A stretch of 64,000 nucleotides of DNA, taken from NCBI GenBank assembly GCA_963820395.1, contig CAWGAE010000020.1:1-64000 (forward strand), written 5' to 3'. The notes under the pieces are model-generated. The model was not told where the DNA came from and ran no database searches. It was given only the letters and a program-made list of their open reading frames with translations. How positions within the stretch are numbered: position 1 is the first letter of the stretch; the number at the start of each line of letters is the position of its first letter. Both the position numbers and the translations under genes were made by a program. The stretch is from DATFVJ01 sp963820395 (lineage in GTDB: Bacteria > Actinomycetota > Actinomycetes > Streptosporangiales > Streptosporangiaceae). Positions 34,755-43,693 of the stretch are shown here, one piece after another.

Positions 34755-35999
34755 ATGCATGGACTGGAAGTCGTCTTCGACGCCATGATGGGCAGGCTCA
34801 GCTGGGATGAGGCGGCGGTCCATCTGGCCTCACCGGAGACCTGGCACCCGGACGCGGAGCCCTGGACCGGTCGCTGGCCGAAACCCGTCGACGGCAGCCG
34901 CGCGTTTCATGGCGGACGGCGCGAGCTGCGCCTTCGTGCCGTCGACGTCGCCGGAGCGGACGGCGATCAGCGGTGGCGTGCGCTTCACCGCGAGCTGTGG
35001 CCGGCGTACCGGGCGTGGTTCCTGCGCCCTGGAGGTCCGGCCCGGCCCGATGTCGACGAGGCGCGCCGCAGGCTGCGGATCCACATGCCCGAACTCGTGC
35101 CGACCTGGGAGCGGCTAGCAGACCTCGCGGGAGGCGACGACACCGCCGCCCGCATGCTCGCGATGTACAACCCGCCGCCGTTCGTGTCCGGCTGCTCCCA
35201 GGCCGCACTCGGCGTGGACCGGCCGGGCCTGGTGCGCAACTACGACTACGACGAGCATCTCTTCGAAGGTGTAGTCCTGGCCAGCCGGTTCGGCGGGCGC
35301 CGCGTGATCGGCACGAACGACCAGCTGTGGGGCCTGCTCGACGGCATGAACGACGACGGCCTCGCGATCTCGCTGGCGTTCGGCGGGCGTCGAGCCGTGG
35401 GGGACGGATTCGGGGTGCCGCTCATCCTCCGGTACGTCCTCGAGACCTGCGGTACGCTGGTCGAGGCCCGGGCGGCCCTCGCACGACTGCCCGTGCAGCT
35501 CTCGTACAACATCCTCGTGGTCGACCGGGAGGGCCGTGCGCTCACGGCGTACATCAACCCGGACCGGCCGGCGCACTTCTCCGACGCGCCGGCGACGACC
35601 AACCACCAGAAGCGGGTCGAGTGGCCGGAGCACGACCGGCTCACCCGCAGCGTGGCCCGTGCTCTGCGGCTGCGGGCCCTGCTGGCGGAGCGGCCGTACA
35701 ACCCCGACCGCGTGGTCGAGGCGTTCCTGCGGCCGCCCTTGCGCTCGACCGCCTATTCCTCCAGCACCGGCACCCTCTACACCGCGGAGTACCGCCCGGC
35801 ACGGGGACGGGTGACGTACCGGTGGCCGGGCTCCACGTGGTCCCACTCGCTCGACGGTGTCGCCGAGGGCACGCACGTGGCTACCCTGACGGACGGTCCG
35901 GACGAGGATCGACCTGGCTGGGCTGCGTGGTCGGCAACCTCGTCCACCGCGGCCTGCTCTCCCCCGCGCAGCTCGTCACCGACCACGTGCCGGAGCTAG
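34755..35999 (+). CDS. C45-family acyltransferase/hydrolase (penicillin acyltransferase-like), fused tail
   Basis: Ntn-hydrolase of the C45 type (acyl-CoA:6-aminopenicillanate acyltransferase relatives), normally matured by self-cleavage to expose a cysteine. The candidate nucleophile is the Cys in PPFVSGCSQAAL, followed by the family motifs LVRNYDYDEHLFEG, LWGLLDGMNDDGLAISLAFG and VQLSYNILVVDREG. I start at the ATG at 34755; the frame is open to 34356 but that part crosses IS debris. The native end is near LDGVAEGTHVATL (about 35895); the last 30 residues come from the joined serine-hydrolase remnant in a wrong frame. It forms a rightward set with that remnant and the ATP-grasp gene. Confidence 0.8.
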   Translation: MHGLEVVFDAMMGRLSWDEAAVHLASPETWHPDAEPWTGRWPKPVDGSRAFHGGRRELRLRAVDVAGADGDQRWRALHRELWPAYRAWFLRPGGPARPDVDEARRRLRIHMPELVPTWERLADLAGGDDTAARMLAMYNPPPFVSGCSQAALGVDRPGLVRNYDYDEHLFEGVVLASRFGGRRVIGTNDQLWGLLDGMNDDGLAISLAFGGRRAVGDGFGVPLILRYVLETCGTLVEARAALARLPVQLSYNILVVDREGRALTAYINPDRPAHFSDAPATTNHQKRVEWPEHDRLTRSVARALRLRALLAERPYNPDRVVEAFLRPPLRSTAYSSSTGTLYTAEYRPARGRVTYRWPGSTWSHSLDGVAEGTHVATLTDGPDEDRPGWAAWSATSSTAACSPPRSSSPTTCRS

Positions 36000-36820
36000 A
36001 GAACAGCGGTTACCAGTCGGCCACGGTGCGCGACCTGCTCGACATGCGCTCTGGCGTGAAGTTCGGCGAGGACTACCTCGACCTGGACGCCGACGTGCGC
36101 GTCATGGAGGAGGCAACGGGCTGGCGCGCCCGGCGTCTCACCGTAATGTGCCACGGTCCATGTACGGCTACCTTACGGCGCTGGGGAAGGCACGCGAGCA
36201 CGGCGGCGTCTCGAGTACCGTTCCTGTGAGACCGACGTACCTCGGATGGGTCTGCGAGAGGGCGGCGGGGACCCGGATGGCCGACCTCGTCAGTGTGCTC
36301 TTGCGGGCACCGATCGGCGCCGAGCGCGACGCGGAGATCACCTGTGACGGTCTTGGCGCTGCGATCCACGACGGTGGGATGTGCGCGACGGCTCGCGACC
36401 TCGCGCGGTTCGGGACGATGCTGCTCGCCGATGGCGAGGTAGCCGGCCGCCGCGTGGTCCCGGCGAGTTGGCCTCGCGCCTCGTGGACCGTCGACCCGGA
36501 CATCCGCGGCGCCCTCGCTCGCTCCGCGTCCGGCTACCTTCCCGGCGGGTGGTACCGCAACCAGTTCTGGTCCCTGCCCCGGGGACACGGCGACGTCCTG
36601 CTCTGCCTGGGCATCCACGGGCAGATGGCATACGTCAGCCCGGGCACGGGCACGGTGGCCGCCAAGCTGTCCTCGTGGCCGGACGCTCAGTCACCGGCGA
36701 TGCTGCACGACGCGCGGCCGGCTTTCGACGCGGTCGGCGCCACTCTCGCCGGGCTCGCTGGGCAAGACGGGGGGCGGCACGGCCCCCAGGTGTTGTGGCG
36801 GGCCTTTCCCGCGGTCGACT
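35915..36820 (+). pseudogene. serine hydrolase (beta-lactamase / 6-aminohexanoate-dimer hydrolase-like), N-truncated and frameshifted
   Basis: Fragments in alternating frames: VVGNLVHRGLLSPAQLVTDH with TVRDLLDMRSGVKFGEDYLD, then GYLTALGKAREHGGV, then YRSCETDVLGWVCERAAG, then GGMCATARDLARFGTMLLAD and the C-terminal FWSLPRGHGDVLLCLGIHGQ. These are the second half of a penicillin-binding-protein-fold hydrolase. The N-terminal part with the SxxK nucleophile is deleted, and the break is fused to the tail of the C45 gene. At least two frameshifts (about 36140 and 36215) follow. Not functional as read. Confidence 0.75.
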
Positions 36821-36901
36821 CGGCGAGACGCACCCGTGAAAAGCGGCCGCGATCGGGGTTAGGCTCGTTCGTAGGATTCTCCCTCCAGCCCGGAGGTTCT
36901 G

Positions 36902-38374
36902 ATGAGCGAGTTAGCCGGCAATGTCCCGGCCACGTCCCGTCGCCTGCTCAAGGGGATCTCGGAGATCCGTAGCTTCTTCCGCACGAACACCACGCCGGTC
37001 TACTTCTTCGGGCCGACCGCGTTCAACCTGCTCGGTATCGACCGCTGGGTCCGCAACTTTAGTTACGTCGCCTATTTCGACTCCTGGGACGGCGAGCACC
37101 CGCGAGTGTTCAGCCCGAAGCACAAGCCGTACGTGGAGTTCAAGAGCGGCGAGGAGATCAACAACTATCTGCTCCGGGACCCCGAGGTGCGGGCCTTCGT
37201 CGCCTCCCGCGGCGGCCGCCCGAAGGTGGCGATGGTGTTCTTCGATGAGGAGACAGAGCGGATCTGCGCGGAGCTGGGGTACGAAATCATCCTGCCGTCC
37301 GATGCGCTGCGCCGGCGCCTGGACTCCAAGATCGTGACGACGGTGCTCGGCAACGAGGCCGGTGCGCTGAGCGTGCCGAACGTGCTCGTGGAGGTCGACT
37401 CGTGGGGCACGCTGGTCCGCGTCGCCGTCGATGCGGGACTCGGTACCGACCTCGTCGTGCAGACCCCCTACGGCGACTCCGGGAAGACCACCTTCTTCGT
37501 CGCCTCGGAGTCAGATTGGGCCCCCCACGCCGGCGACATCGTCGGCCAGCAGGCGAAGGTGATGAAGCGGATCAACAACAAGGCCGCCGCGGTGGAGGCG
37601 GCGCTGACCCGGCACGGGACGGTCGTCGGGCCGTTCATGACCGACCTCACCGGCTATCCGGAGCTCACCCCGTACCAGGGAGGATGGTGCGGCAACGACC
37701 TGTTCCCCCTGGCGCTGTCGGATGAGCACCGCAGCAAGGCGATGGAGCTCGTGCGCCGGCTCGGAGGCCGGCTCGGCCAGGAGGGCTACGTAGGCTTCTT
37801 CGAGGTCGACGTGCTCATCGACCTCGACACCGACGAGGTCTACCTCGGTGAGCTGAACCCCCGAATTTCCGGCGCGTCCTCGATGACCAACGTCACCGCG
37901 GGGGCGTACGCCGACATCCCGCTGTTCCTGTTCCACCTCCTCGAGTACATGGATGTCGATTACGTCATCGACGTCGACGAGATCAACGAGCGGTGGCGCC
38001 ACTTGGCGGCGGTCGACGTCTGGTCACAATTGATCATGAAGGAGCCGAACGACTCGGTCGAGCGGATCCTCGCCGCCCCGCGCACGGGCACCTACCACCT
38101 CGCGGAGGAGGGGGCTCTCGCCTTCGACCGGGTGTCGCACGACTGGCACCAGTTAACCCACGAGGATGAGTGCTTTTACCTGCGGGTGTATGCGCCCGGC
38201 AACTACCGCTTCAAGGGTGCCGACCTCGGCGTCCTGGTCACCAAGGGCCGCATGCAGACCGCCGATGGACTAACCGAGCGGTGCCGGCGCTACATCAAGG
38301 GCATCCGTTCCCAGTACGTCAGCGAGCCGCTTGCGCAGCCGCCCGCCGTCGTGCCCCTCGCATACGTGAAGTGA
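36902..38374 (+). CDS. ATP-grasp ligase (biotin carboxylase-like), unknown substrate
   Basis: A 490-residue ATP-grasp enzyme that would join a carboxylate to an amine, or carboxylate a substrate, via an acyl phosphate. Seen: a nucleotide-binding lead (TPVYFFGPTAFNLLGIDRWV), the glycine loop PYGDSGKTTFFVAS, and the metal-binding ELNPRISGASSMTN after FFEVDVLIDLDTDEVYLGE. A roughly 100-residue C-terminal domain (GTYHLAEEGALAFDRVSHDW, CFYLRVYAPGNYRFKGADLG) is not one I recognise from biotin carboxylase proper. GGAGG lies five bases before the ATG. It is intact while the neighbouring hydrolase is broken. The C45 and serine-hydrolase neighbours suggest amide or peptide chemistry. Confidence 0.82.
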   Translation: MSELAGNVPATSRRLLKGISEIRSFFRTNTTPVYFFGPTAFNLLGIDRWVRNFSYVAYFDSWDGEHPRVFSPKHKPYVEFKSGEEINNYLLRDPEVRAFVASRGGRPKVAMVFFDEETERICAELGYEIILPSDALRRRLDSKIVTTVLGNEAGALSVPNVLVEVDSWGTLVRVAVDAGLGTDLVVQTPYGDSGKTTFFVASESDWAPHAGDIVGQQAKVMKRINNKAAAVEAALTRHGTVVGPFMTDLTGYPELTPYQGGWCGNDLFPLALSDEHRSKAMELVRRLGGRLGQEGYVGFFEVDVLIDLDTDEVYLGELNPRISGASSMTNVTAGAYADIPLFLFHLLEYMDVDYVIDVDEINERWRHLAAVDVWSQLIMKEPNDSVERILAAPRTGTYHLAEEGALAFDRVSHDWHQLTHEDECFYLRVYAPGNYRFKGADLGVLVTKGRMQTADGLTERCRRYIKGIRSQYVSEPLAQPPAVVPLAYVK

Positions 38375-39003
38375 CGGCCCCGCTCGTCAACGTGCGGACG
38401 CCCCGGCGGCCCGGTTCGCATCGCGGCCTCGGTGAAGATCCGGTACCCGAACTCCGGGAGGTACCCGTGGACCTCACGGGACGCAGATGTTCGGCCCGCC
38501 CAGGGATAACGGCGACCGCGAGGAGCTGGATTCCTGGAGCAACCCGTACCCGATCCGGGACGGCGCTCCCTGGCTAGGCCGGGATCCCGCCGGGTTCGCG
38601 GCCCAGGTGATCAGGGCCGAGGGCTGCCACACCGGCCATCCCCGAATGGGCTCACGGTACCTGGTACTCAGGCGATCCCTACCTTCGACCATGGCCACGG
38701 CGCGTGACGCCCGGTGCTAAGGCTAGCCCGACCCGCCCAGGCTGATCCGGAACGCCCTGCCGATTCTGCGCACGTGACGTAGCGTCAGCAGACGCCCATG
38801 GCACAGATGACCCTGCTCTGAGTACGGGTCCACAGCCGGTTGGGCTGACGCCTCGTGTCCGTTATTGCGCCCCTGACCGACACAGCGGAGATGTTTGCCG
38901 AGCCGTGGTTTGTGCTCGTTGGGGTGCCTCCGTTGCTCGGTCGATGGTCTCGCCGGTGGATCCATCGACCGAGCAGGTCGTTCTTCGAAGCGTGGCGAGC
39001 CCC
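38375..39003. other. mostly non-coding stretch with one doubtful ORF
   Basis: Contains a 77-codon frame at 38487-38720 (plus strand; MFGPPRDNGDREELDSWSNP...) that reads like protein at its start but matches no family I know and has no clear ribosome site. The rest, 38721-39003, shows no gene. Confidence 0.3.
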
Positions 39004-39804
39004 TCAGTTCGAGGAGGTTCTCGCCGGCATGGCCGCGTTGGGTGCGACGAGTTTGAACTGGGCGCCGGTCGGGTCGGCGGCTGTTGCGAGGCGGCCGTAT
39101 GGGGTGTCCTCGGCAGCCCTCAGGATCGAGCCGCCGAGGTCGGCGATCTTTGCCAGCGCGGCGTCGGTGTCCTCGACGCCGAAGTAGACCGACCAGCAGA
39201 CGGGGACACCGTCGGGGAGGAAGCCGGAGGCGTCCATGATCCCGGCCAGCCAGCCGTCGCCGTCCCTCAGCGTCGTGTAGCGGAACTCCGGGGTGTCGCT
39301 CACGGCATGGGTGTCCCAGCCGAACACGTCGCGGTAGAAGCCGACGGCGGCTTCGTAGTCCCTGGTATGCAGCTCGAACCAGCTCGGGGTACCGGGCTCA
39401 CTGAGGACACGGAATCCCTGGAAGAGGCCGGGCTGCCAGACACCGATCGCCGCGCCGCCGGCGTCGGTGACAACGGCCATGGTGCCGAGGTCACCAACAT
39501 CCATGGCTGGGACGAGAGCCTGGCCTCCGTGCGCGGCGGCGGCGTCGACGGTCTTCCTGGCGTCATCGGTGGCCAGGTAGACCGACCACACGTCCCCCGC
39601 GCCCGAGCCGGGCTCGTTTGCCATGCATCCGGCCACCCGGACGCCGTCCTTGGTGAAGTTGAAGTAGCCGCCGAACTCCTCGGCGGGTTCCTCCGCGGCC
39701 CAGCCGAACAACTGGCAGTAGAACACCCGGCTGCGCTCGGTGCTGGAGGTCATCAGGTCGACCCAGCAGGGCGCGCCGGTGGGGGCGGTCTCTCGTGTGG
39801 GCAT
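39004..39804 (-). CDS. two-domain VOC (glyoxalase-like) protein
   Basis: A 266-residue protein of two tandem VOC domains, like the actinobacterial CFP30B/hydrolase-type proteins. Domain 1: APCWVDLMTSSTERSRVFYC, GWAAEEPAEEFGGYFNF and VYLATDDARKTVDAAAAHGG. Domain 2: PSWFELHTRDYEAAVGFYRD, VFGWDTHAVSDTPEFRYTTL and DPTGAQFKLVAPNAA. Conserved Glu and Gln positions are seen but the metal-ligand His residues of true glyoxalase I are mostly absent. It stands alone between IS-rich regions. Substrate unknown. Confidence 0.9.
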   Translation of the reverse strand: MPTRETAPTGAPCWVDLMTSSTERSRVFYCQLFGWAAEEPAEEFGGYFNFTKDGVRVAGCMANEPGSGAGDVWSVYLATDDARKTVDAAAAHGGQALVPAMDVGDLGTMAVVTDAGGAAIGVWQPGLFQGFRVLSEPGTPSWFELHTRDYEAAVGFYRDVFGWDTHAVSDTPEFRYTTLRDGDGWLAGIMDASGFLPDGVPVCWSVYFGVEDTDAALAKIADLGGSILRAAEDTPYGRLATAADPTGAQFKLVAPNAAMPARTSSN

Positions 39805-40207
39805 GGTGGCTCCCTTCGCGATGCTCGAAACCGTGCAACTCTACCTTGGACCCCTTTCCTTAGACCCCGCAGCGGCCCTGAACTCATTCGGTCCTCCGAA
39901 CCAGAAGCACCACATGGTGATCGTGGCGATGACCTGACCGGCCGCGGCGGTGGTGACCCAGAACGCCCGGTGGGCGACCATTGTCCGGCTGTCCACCGCG
40001 GGTTGGCGATCGCGACCGCACAGAGCGTTGGGCCTTGGGCGCCGTTCCGCCCGGCCACAAGGGTGATCTCGGGCGCACAGAGCGACGACTAGGCGATCGC
40101 GTGAAGTCCCACCACCCGAGCCACTCGCGCGCAACCACGACGATCGAAGTTCAGTCGCGGTCACCCGCCGGTTGGGCTGAGCCGCAGCACTTCTTGAAGT
40201 TCTTCCT
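39805..40207. other. intergenic stretch left of the IS3 element
   Basis: No firm gene. A 46-codon minus-strand frame at 39841-39981 (MVAHRAFWVTTAAAGQVIAT, then ITMWCFWFGG) would make one hydrophobic helix; it is the only candidate and is weak. Confidence 0.3.
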
Positions 40208-40252
40208 GAGCTTCCCCCCGGATCGAGGAGGCATCGGCTATAAGGGGTAGCC

Positions 40253-40522
40253 ATGCCGGAGAAGCGAAGGACATTCGATCCGGAGTTCCGCGTGGGCGCG
40301 GTCCGGATCGTTCGGGAGACCGGGAAGCCGATCGCCCAGGTGGCGCGTGACCTTGGAATCAACGAGGGCACGCTGGGCAACTGGGTCGCCCGCGACCGGG
40401 TCGAGCGGGGCGAGGCGGAGGGCCTGTCCCGCGACGAGCGCGCTGAGCTGGTTCAGCTGCGCCGCGAGAATGCCGAGCTCCGGATGGAGCGCGATGTCCT
40501 CAAGCGAGGGTCTTCTGGGTGA
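40253..40522 (+). CDS. IS3-family transposase OrfA
   Basis: An 89-residue helix-turn-helix protein: MPEKRRTFDPEFRVGAVRIV, QVARDLGINEGTLGNWVARD, and a C-terminal leucine-zipper-like LVQLRRENAELRMERDVLKR. It is the standard IS3 OrfA that recognises the IS ends and is joined to OrfB by programmed frameshifting. The frame is intact and begins at an ATG just inside the left inverted repeat. Confidence 0.92.
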   Translation: MPEKRRTFDPEFRVGAVRIVRETGKPIAQVARDLGINEGTLGNWVARDRVERGEAEGLSRDERAELVQLRRENAELRMERDVLKRGSSG

Positions 40523-40831
40523 GGGAGGCGACGCGTTGAGCCGGGCCGCGTTCATTGCCGACCAGAAGGCCAGCCACCGCGTGCCGTACGCGGTGTCGTG
40601 CCGGGCTCTGGGCGTGTCGGAGTCGTGGTTCCACAAGTGGCACGACCGGCCGTGCACGCCGTCCCAGCAGCGGCGCGCCGAGGTGGACCAGGCGGTGGCT
40701 GCTGCGTTCAAAGCGTCCGGGCAGACCTACGGATCGCCGCGCATTCACCCGTGACCTGGTCGAGGAAGGATGGCGGATCAGCGAGAAGACGGTCGCTAAG
40801 TCGATGGCCCGCCAGGGCCTGGTGGGGCGGT

Positions 40832-40839
40832 CAAAGAAA
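40832..40839 (+). repeat. 8-bp target duplication CAAAGAAA of the nested IS66, left copy
   Basis: Directly precedes the IS66 left end. The right copy is at 42533-42540 in inverted orientation (TTTCTTTG) because of the micro-inversion. Confidence 0.8.
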
Positions 40840-42455
40840 GTAAGCATTCACCCCGTGCACGCCGGGTGATCTGTGGTTCGGGGTTGGCCTTATCCTTACG
40901 GCGAGATTGCCTGGGCAGGCGGCTGCCAGGGGGCGCCGAGCATGAGGTCGTATAGCACGGCGAAGGCGTTGCGTCCGTGCTTGCGGGCGGTGTCGAGGTA
41001 GCTGCGGATGTCGAGGCGGTCCTGGGTGACGTCGTCGCTAGTGAGGCGGCCGGAGATTTTCTGCTGTGTTTTCAGGGGGCGGACGCCGCGCTCGCTGATG
41101 TTGTTCGTGGGCCAGATGTTGGTGTCCGTGGTGAACCGCAGCACGTCGGCCTGGCGGTTCTTGCAGAACTCCAGCAGCTCGCGGCCCGGCTTCTGCTTCG
41201 TGCTGTTCTTCGGGCCTGGGACGCGGGGCACGCTGGCCAGCCCGGCGAGGACCGCGTGCCGGAACTCGTGCTCCAGCGGTCCCGCGGTGGCAGCGGGGAT
41301 GGCGGGAAGCTGCTGGTCACGGGCGGCGTGCCAGGCATGGATCAGGCCGCGCAGCGCCCGCTGCGCCTGCACCGGCCAGACGGCATCCGGGTATGTTTCC
41401 GCGCAGTCCTGGTAGTCGCGCAGGATGTGAGCCAGGCAAGCCTGGTTCCCGGCGAAGTGCTCCCAGGACTCGTGGAAGTAGTTCTGGTACCGGTCGGAGA
41501 CCACCACGCCGGCGAAATCCGGCAGGATCCCGGCCTGCCGCATTGTCTCCAGGCTGCGGGTGCCCAGGTAAAAGGAGGAGTACTGCCCGGTGAACGCGCC
41601 GTGGACGTATTTCTTCTCCCCGGCCGGCCCGGACCGCAGCGTCGTCTCATCGAACCCCGCCACGGCCGCGGCGGTGATCAGGGTGCGGATCAGCCGCACC
41701 ACCTCCGCGGCCAGGTCCGCGGCCTTGCGCAGGCACGAGTGGATGAACCCCGCCGAGATGTCCGCGCCGGCCATGCCGGCGATCAGGTCCCGGCACCGCT
41801 CGACCGGGACGTGCTGGAAGACGACCAGGTAAACGGCCAGGGCGCGCAGCCGCGGCCCGATGGACAAGGCCGCGTCCGGCACGCCCGGCGGCCGGGGCGC
41901 GACGTGCTCCCGCCCGCAGGCGCACCGCGTTTCGTGCAGGTCGTGCTGGACCCGCTCCGCCGGCGCCGCCGGAATCTCGTCCTGCTGATAGGACCGGGCA
42001 ACGCCCAGGTCAGCCGCATCGGCCAGGTCCCGGCCGCACCCGCATGCCCCTTCCGGGTAATGGTTCTCGGTCCGGTCCGGGTCTTCCCAGCGCATCGTCG
42101 CCCCCGGCGCCCCGGGCTGCTTGCCCCGGTTCCGCTTCTTCCCCTCAGCCCGCTCCTGCGCACGCCGCTGCTTCCGCGGCGCCTTCCGCCCCGGCAGGTC
42201 ATCCGACCCCGGCGGCATCGACGAGTTCCCGCTGTTCCGCGACGCCGCGCGCTCCAGGTCAGCGATCCGCTCCTGCAATGCCTGCACCTGCGCTGCCAGC
42301 TCCGCGACCTGCGCGTCCCGGGCAGCGCACGACGCGCAGCCAGGAGCGGGAGGCGGCAACTCGGACATAAGCCATGATCATCCAGAGTCGGCTGGCAGTA
42401 AGCAAGACGACACACCGGGCCAGCCCGGCAAAGATCACCGCCGGGGACGGCCGCC
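40840..42455 (-). mobile_element. IS66-family element (single tnpC type) nested in IS3
   Basis: The left end begins GTAAGCATTCACCCCGTGCA at 40840, with the GTAA tip usual for IS66. The right end has been flipped: its tip GTAAGCATTCACCACCCCCG is found at 42541 pointing the same way as the left tip instead of opposite. Only the transposase gene is present, as in the ISBst12 branch; tnpA and tnpB are missing. Confidence 0.85.
40896..42368 (-). CDS. IS66-family transposase (TnpC)
   Basis: A 490-residue DDE transposase. N-terminus with a coiled coil (LAAQVQALQERIADLERAAS), then a Lys/Arg-rich linker, a zinc-finger-like region (CGCGRDL, CACGRE), and the catalytic domain. Catalytic positions: Asp in AGFDETTLRSG, Asp in VVVSDRYQNYFHESW, and Glu in NNISERGVRPLKTQQK. 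The frame is uninterrupted, so this is the only fully intact transposase in the window. The start ATG at 42368 lies close to the inversion breakpoint, which may have removed part of its promoter. Confidence 0.92.
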   Translation of the reverse strand: MSELPPPAPGCASCAARDAQVAELAAQVQALQERIADLERAASRNSGNSSMPPGSDDLPGRKAPRKQRRAQERAEGKKRNRGKQPGAPGATMRWEDPDRTENHYPEGACGCGRDLADAADLGVARSYQQDEIPAAPAERVQHDLHETRCACGREHVAPRPPGVPDAALSIGPRLRALAVYLVVFQHVPVERCRDLIAGMAGADISAGFIHSCLRKAADLAAEVVRLIRTLITAAAVAGFDETTLRSGPAGEKKYVHGAFTGQYSSFYLGTRSLETMRQAGILPDFAGVVVSDRYQNYFHESWEHFAGNQACLAHILRDYQDCAETYPDAVWPVQAQRALRGLIHAWHAARDQQLPAIPAATAGPLEHEFRHAVLAGLASVPRVPGPKNSTKQKPGRELLEFCKNRQADVLRFTTDTNIWPTNNISERGVRPLKTQQKISGRLTSDDVTQDRLDIRSYLDTARKHGRNAFAVLYDLMLGAPWQPPAQAISP

Positions 42456-42598
42456 GGCGCGGTGAAGCCGCGTTTCGGCAGATCCGGGAACGGCCGCTTC
42501 TTTTTGTCCGGACGGGTCAGCCCCTTGCGGCGTTTCTTTGGTAAGCATTCACCACCCCCGGTTCGACGGCTGGTTTCGTTAACGGTGGGTGACTGCCG
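42456..42598. other. micro-inverted segment at the IS66/IS3 junction
   Basis: About 143 bp turned around. It holds, on the plus strand, the reverse complement of the OrfB block FTAPA...KKRRK, the inverted duplication TTTCTTTG, and the IS66 right end (GTAAGCATTCACCACCCCCG onward). Restoring it gives a normal IS66 right end followed by CAAAGAAA and uninterrupted OrfB. GCCG occurs at both edges as possible microhomology. Confidence 0.75.
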
Positions 42599-43179
42599 AA
42601 TGTGAAATGGTGCGGGGATATCACCGAGATACCCACAGACGAGGGGAAGCTCTATCTGGCTACCGCCCTCGACTTGTTCTCCCGCCGCCTGCTGGGGTAT
42701 GCCACCAGCGCCCATCCCGACGCTGACCTGGCAGGCCAGGCCATCAAGATGGCGGTGGCGGCCCGTGGCGGGAACGTCGCCGGAGTGATCTTCCACACGG
42801 ACCGGGGTTCCACCTACACCGCCGATGAGTTCACCGGCCTATGCGCCAAGCTTGGGATCCGCCAGTCGATGGGCCGTGTGGGGTCGTGTTTCGATAATGC
42901 AGCAGCGGAATCGTTCTTCTCGACCCTGGAATGGGAGGTGCTATCGCGTCATCACTTTAGCACACGGAATGAGGCGAGGGAAATCGTGGTGGGCTGGGTA
43001 TGTGACTTCTATAATAGCCGCAGGCGTCACAGTTCTTGTGGCATGAAATCGCCCATCGACTACGAGAATCCCGCTAAAGTAGAGGCAGCATAGGGAGTCC
43101 TCCACGGTTCGGGGGGAACCTCATCCCGCTCCTGCAGGGACAGTGTGCATTGCGTCCCACCTTGGCTGCTCGCGCCGGC

Positions 43180-43468
43180 TCCTCTGGCACCCCGAGGACA
43201 TGACCAGCGGTCAGATCACTTACGACCTGCGGCGGCTCCGCGCTCACGGCATGATCGAGCGGGTCCCGCACACCCGCCGCTACAACATCACCCCGCAAGG
43301 CATCCGCCAGGCCCTCTTCCTCACCCGGCTCAGCCAGCGTTCCTCATCCCCGGCATGGCCCAGATCACCGGCCCCAGCCCACCCACGGACTCCGCCCTCC
43401 GCACCGCCTCACGTGCCTACGAAGCTGCAATAGACGACCTCGCCCACCAGGCTGGCCTCGCCGCCTGA
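43180..43468 (+). pseudogene. C-terminal fragment of a winged-helix-like protein, frameshifted
   Basis: MTSGQITYDLRRLRAHGMIE, RVPHTRRYNITPQGIRQALF in one frame, then IPGMAQITGP and RTASRAYEAAIDDLAHQAGL in another, with the break at about 43335. This C-terminus is common in actinobacterial IS-associated proteins of unknown function. The N-terminal part is missing, probably replaced by the IS3 insertion or an older deletion. Confidence 0.6.
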
Positions 43469-43693
43469 ACACTCCACCCACTAGGAGAAACGACCCACCC
43501 GCCCACACACTTGACTCGATCATGGCGACTTTGGTCGCTTAAGCTTCCTAGTGTCCTGAGCCTCAGATGCTTCAGTTGGGTCGTAGCTAGTGGGTAAGCG
43601 GGCGATGGCGGGCGCTCCGGTGGCCTCGGACCGGGGATACTTCGGGTCCCTGGTGGCCGGGAAGCCCGCTGACGCGCACGAGGAGGGAGCGCG

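Larger units (their letters stand above)
40505..43093 (+). pseudogene. IS3-family transposase OrfB, split by IS66 and rearranged
   Basis: The 5' part (LSRAAFIADQKASHRVPYAV to GLVGRSKK, 40505-40839) has a frameshift at about 40750. It is cut by the IS66 at an 8-bp CAAAGAAA site. The next coding block (KKRRKGLTRPDKKKRPFPDL...FTAPA) lies on the opposite strand at 42456-42540. The 3' part (NVKWCGDITEIPTDEGKLYL through FHTDRGSTYTADEFTGLCAK to the stop at 43093) carries two catalytic acidic positions and the final Glu region. So OrfB is dead. Confidence 0.88.
40208..43123 (+). mobile_element. IS3-family element carrying a nested IS66
   Basis: Ends in 25-bp inverted repeats: TGAGCTTCCCCCCGGATCGA (continuing GGAGG) at 40208-40232 and the reverse complement of TGAGGTTCCCCCCGAACCGT (continuing GGAGG) at 43099-43123, with 21 of 25 bases alike. 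Flanked by the 3-bp duplication TCC (40205-40207 and 43124-43126). Without the nested IS66 it would be about 1.2-1.3 kb, normal for IS3. Confidence 0.88.

Noticed and set aside
40977..42377. 466-codon plus frame over the IS66 transposase
   Set aside because: Antisense shadow of TnpC.
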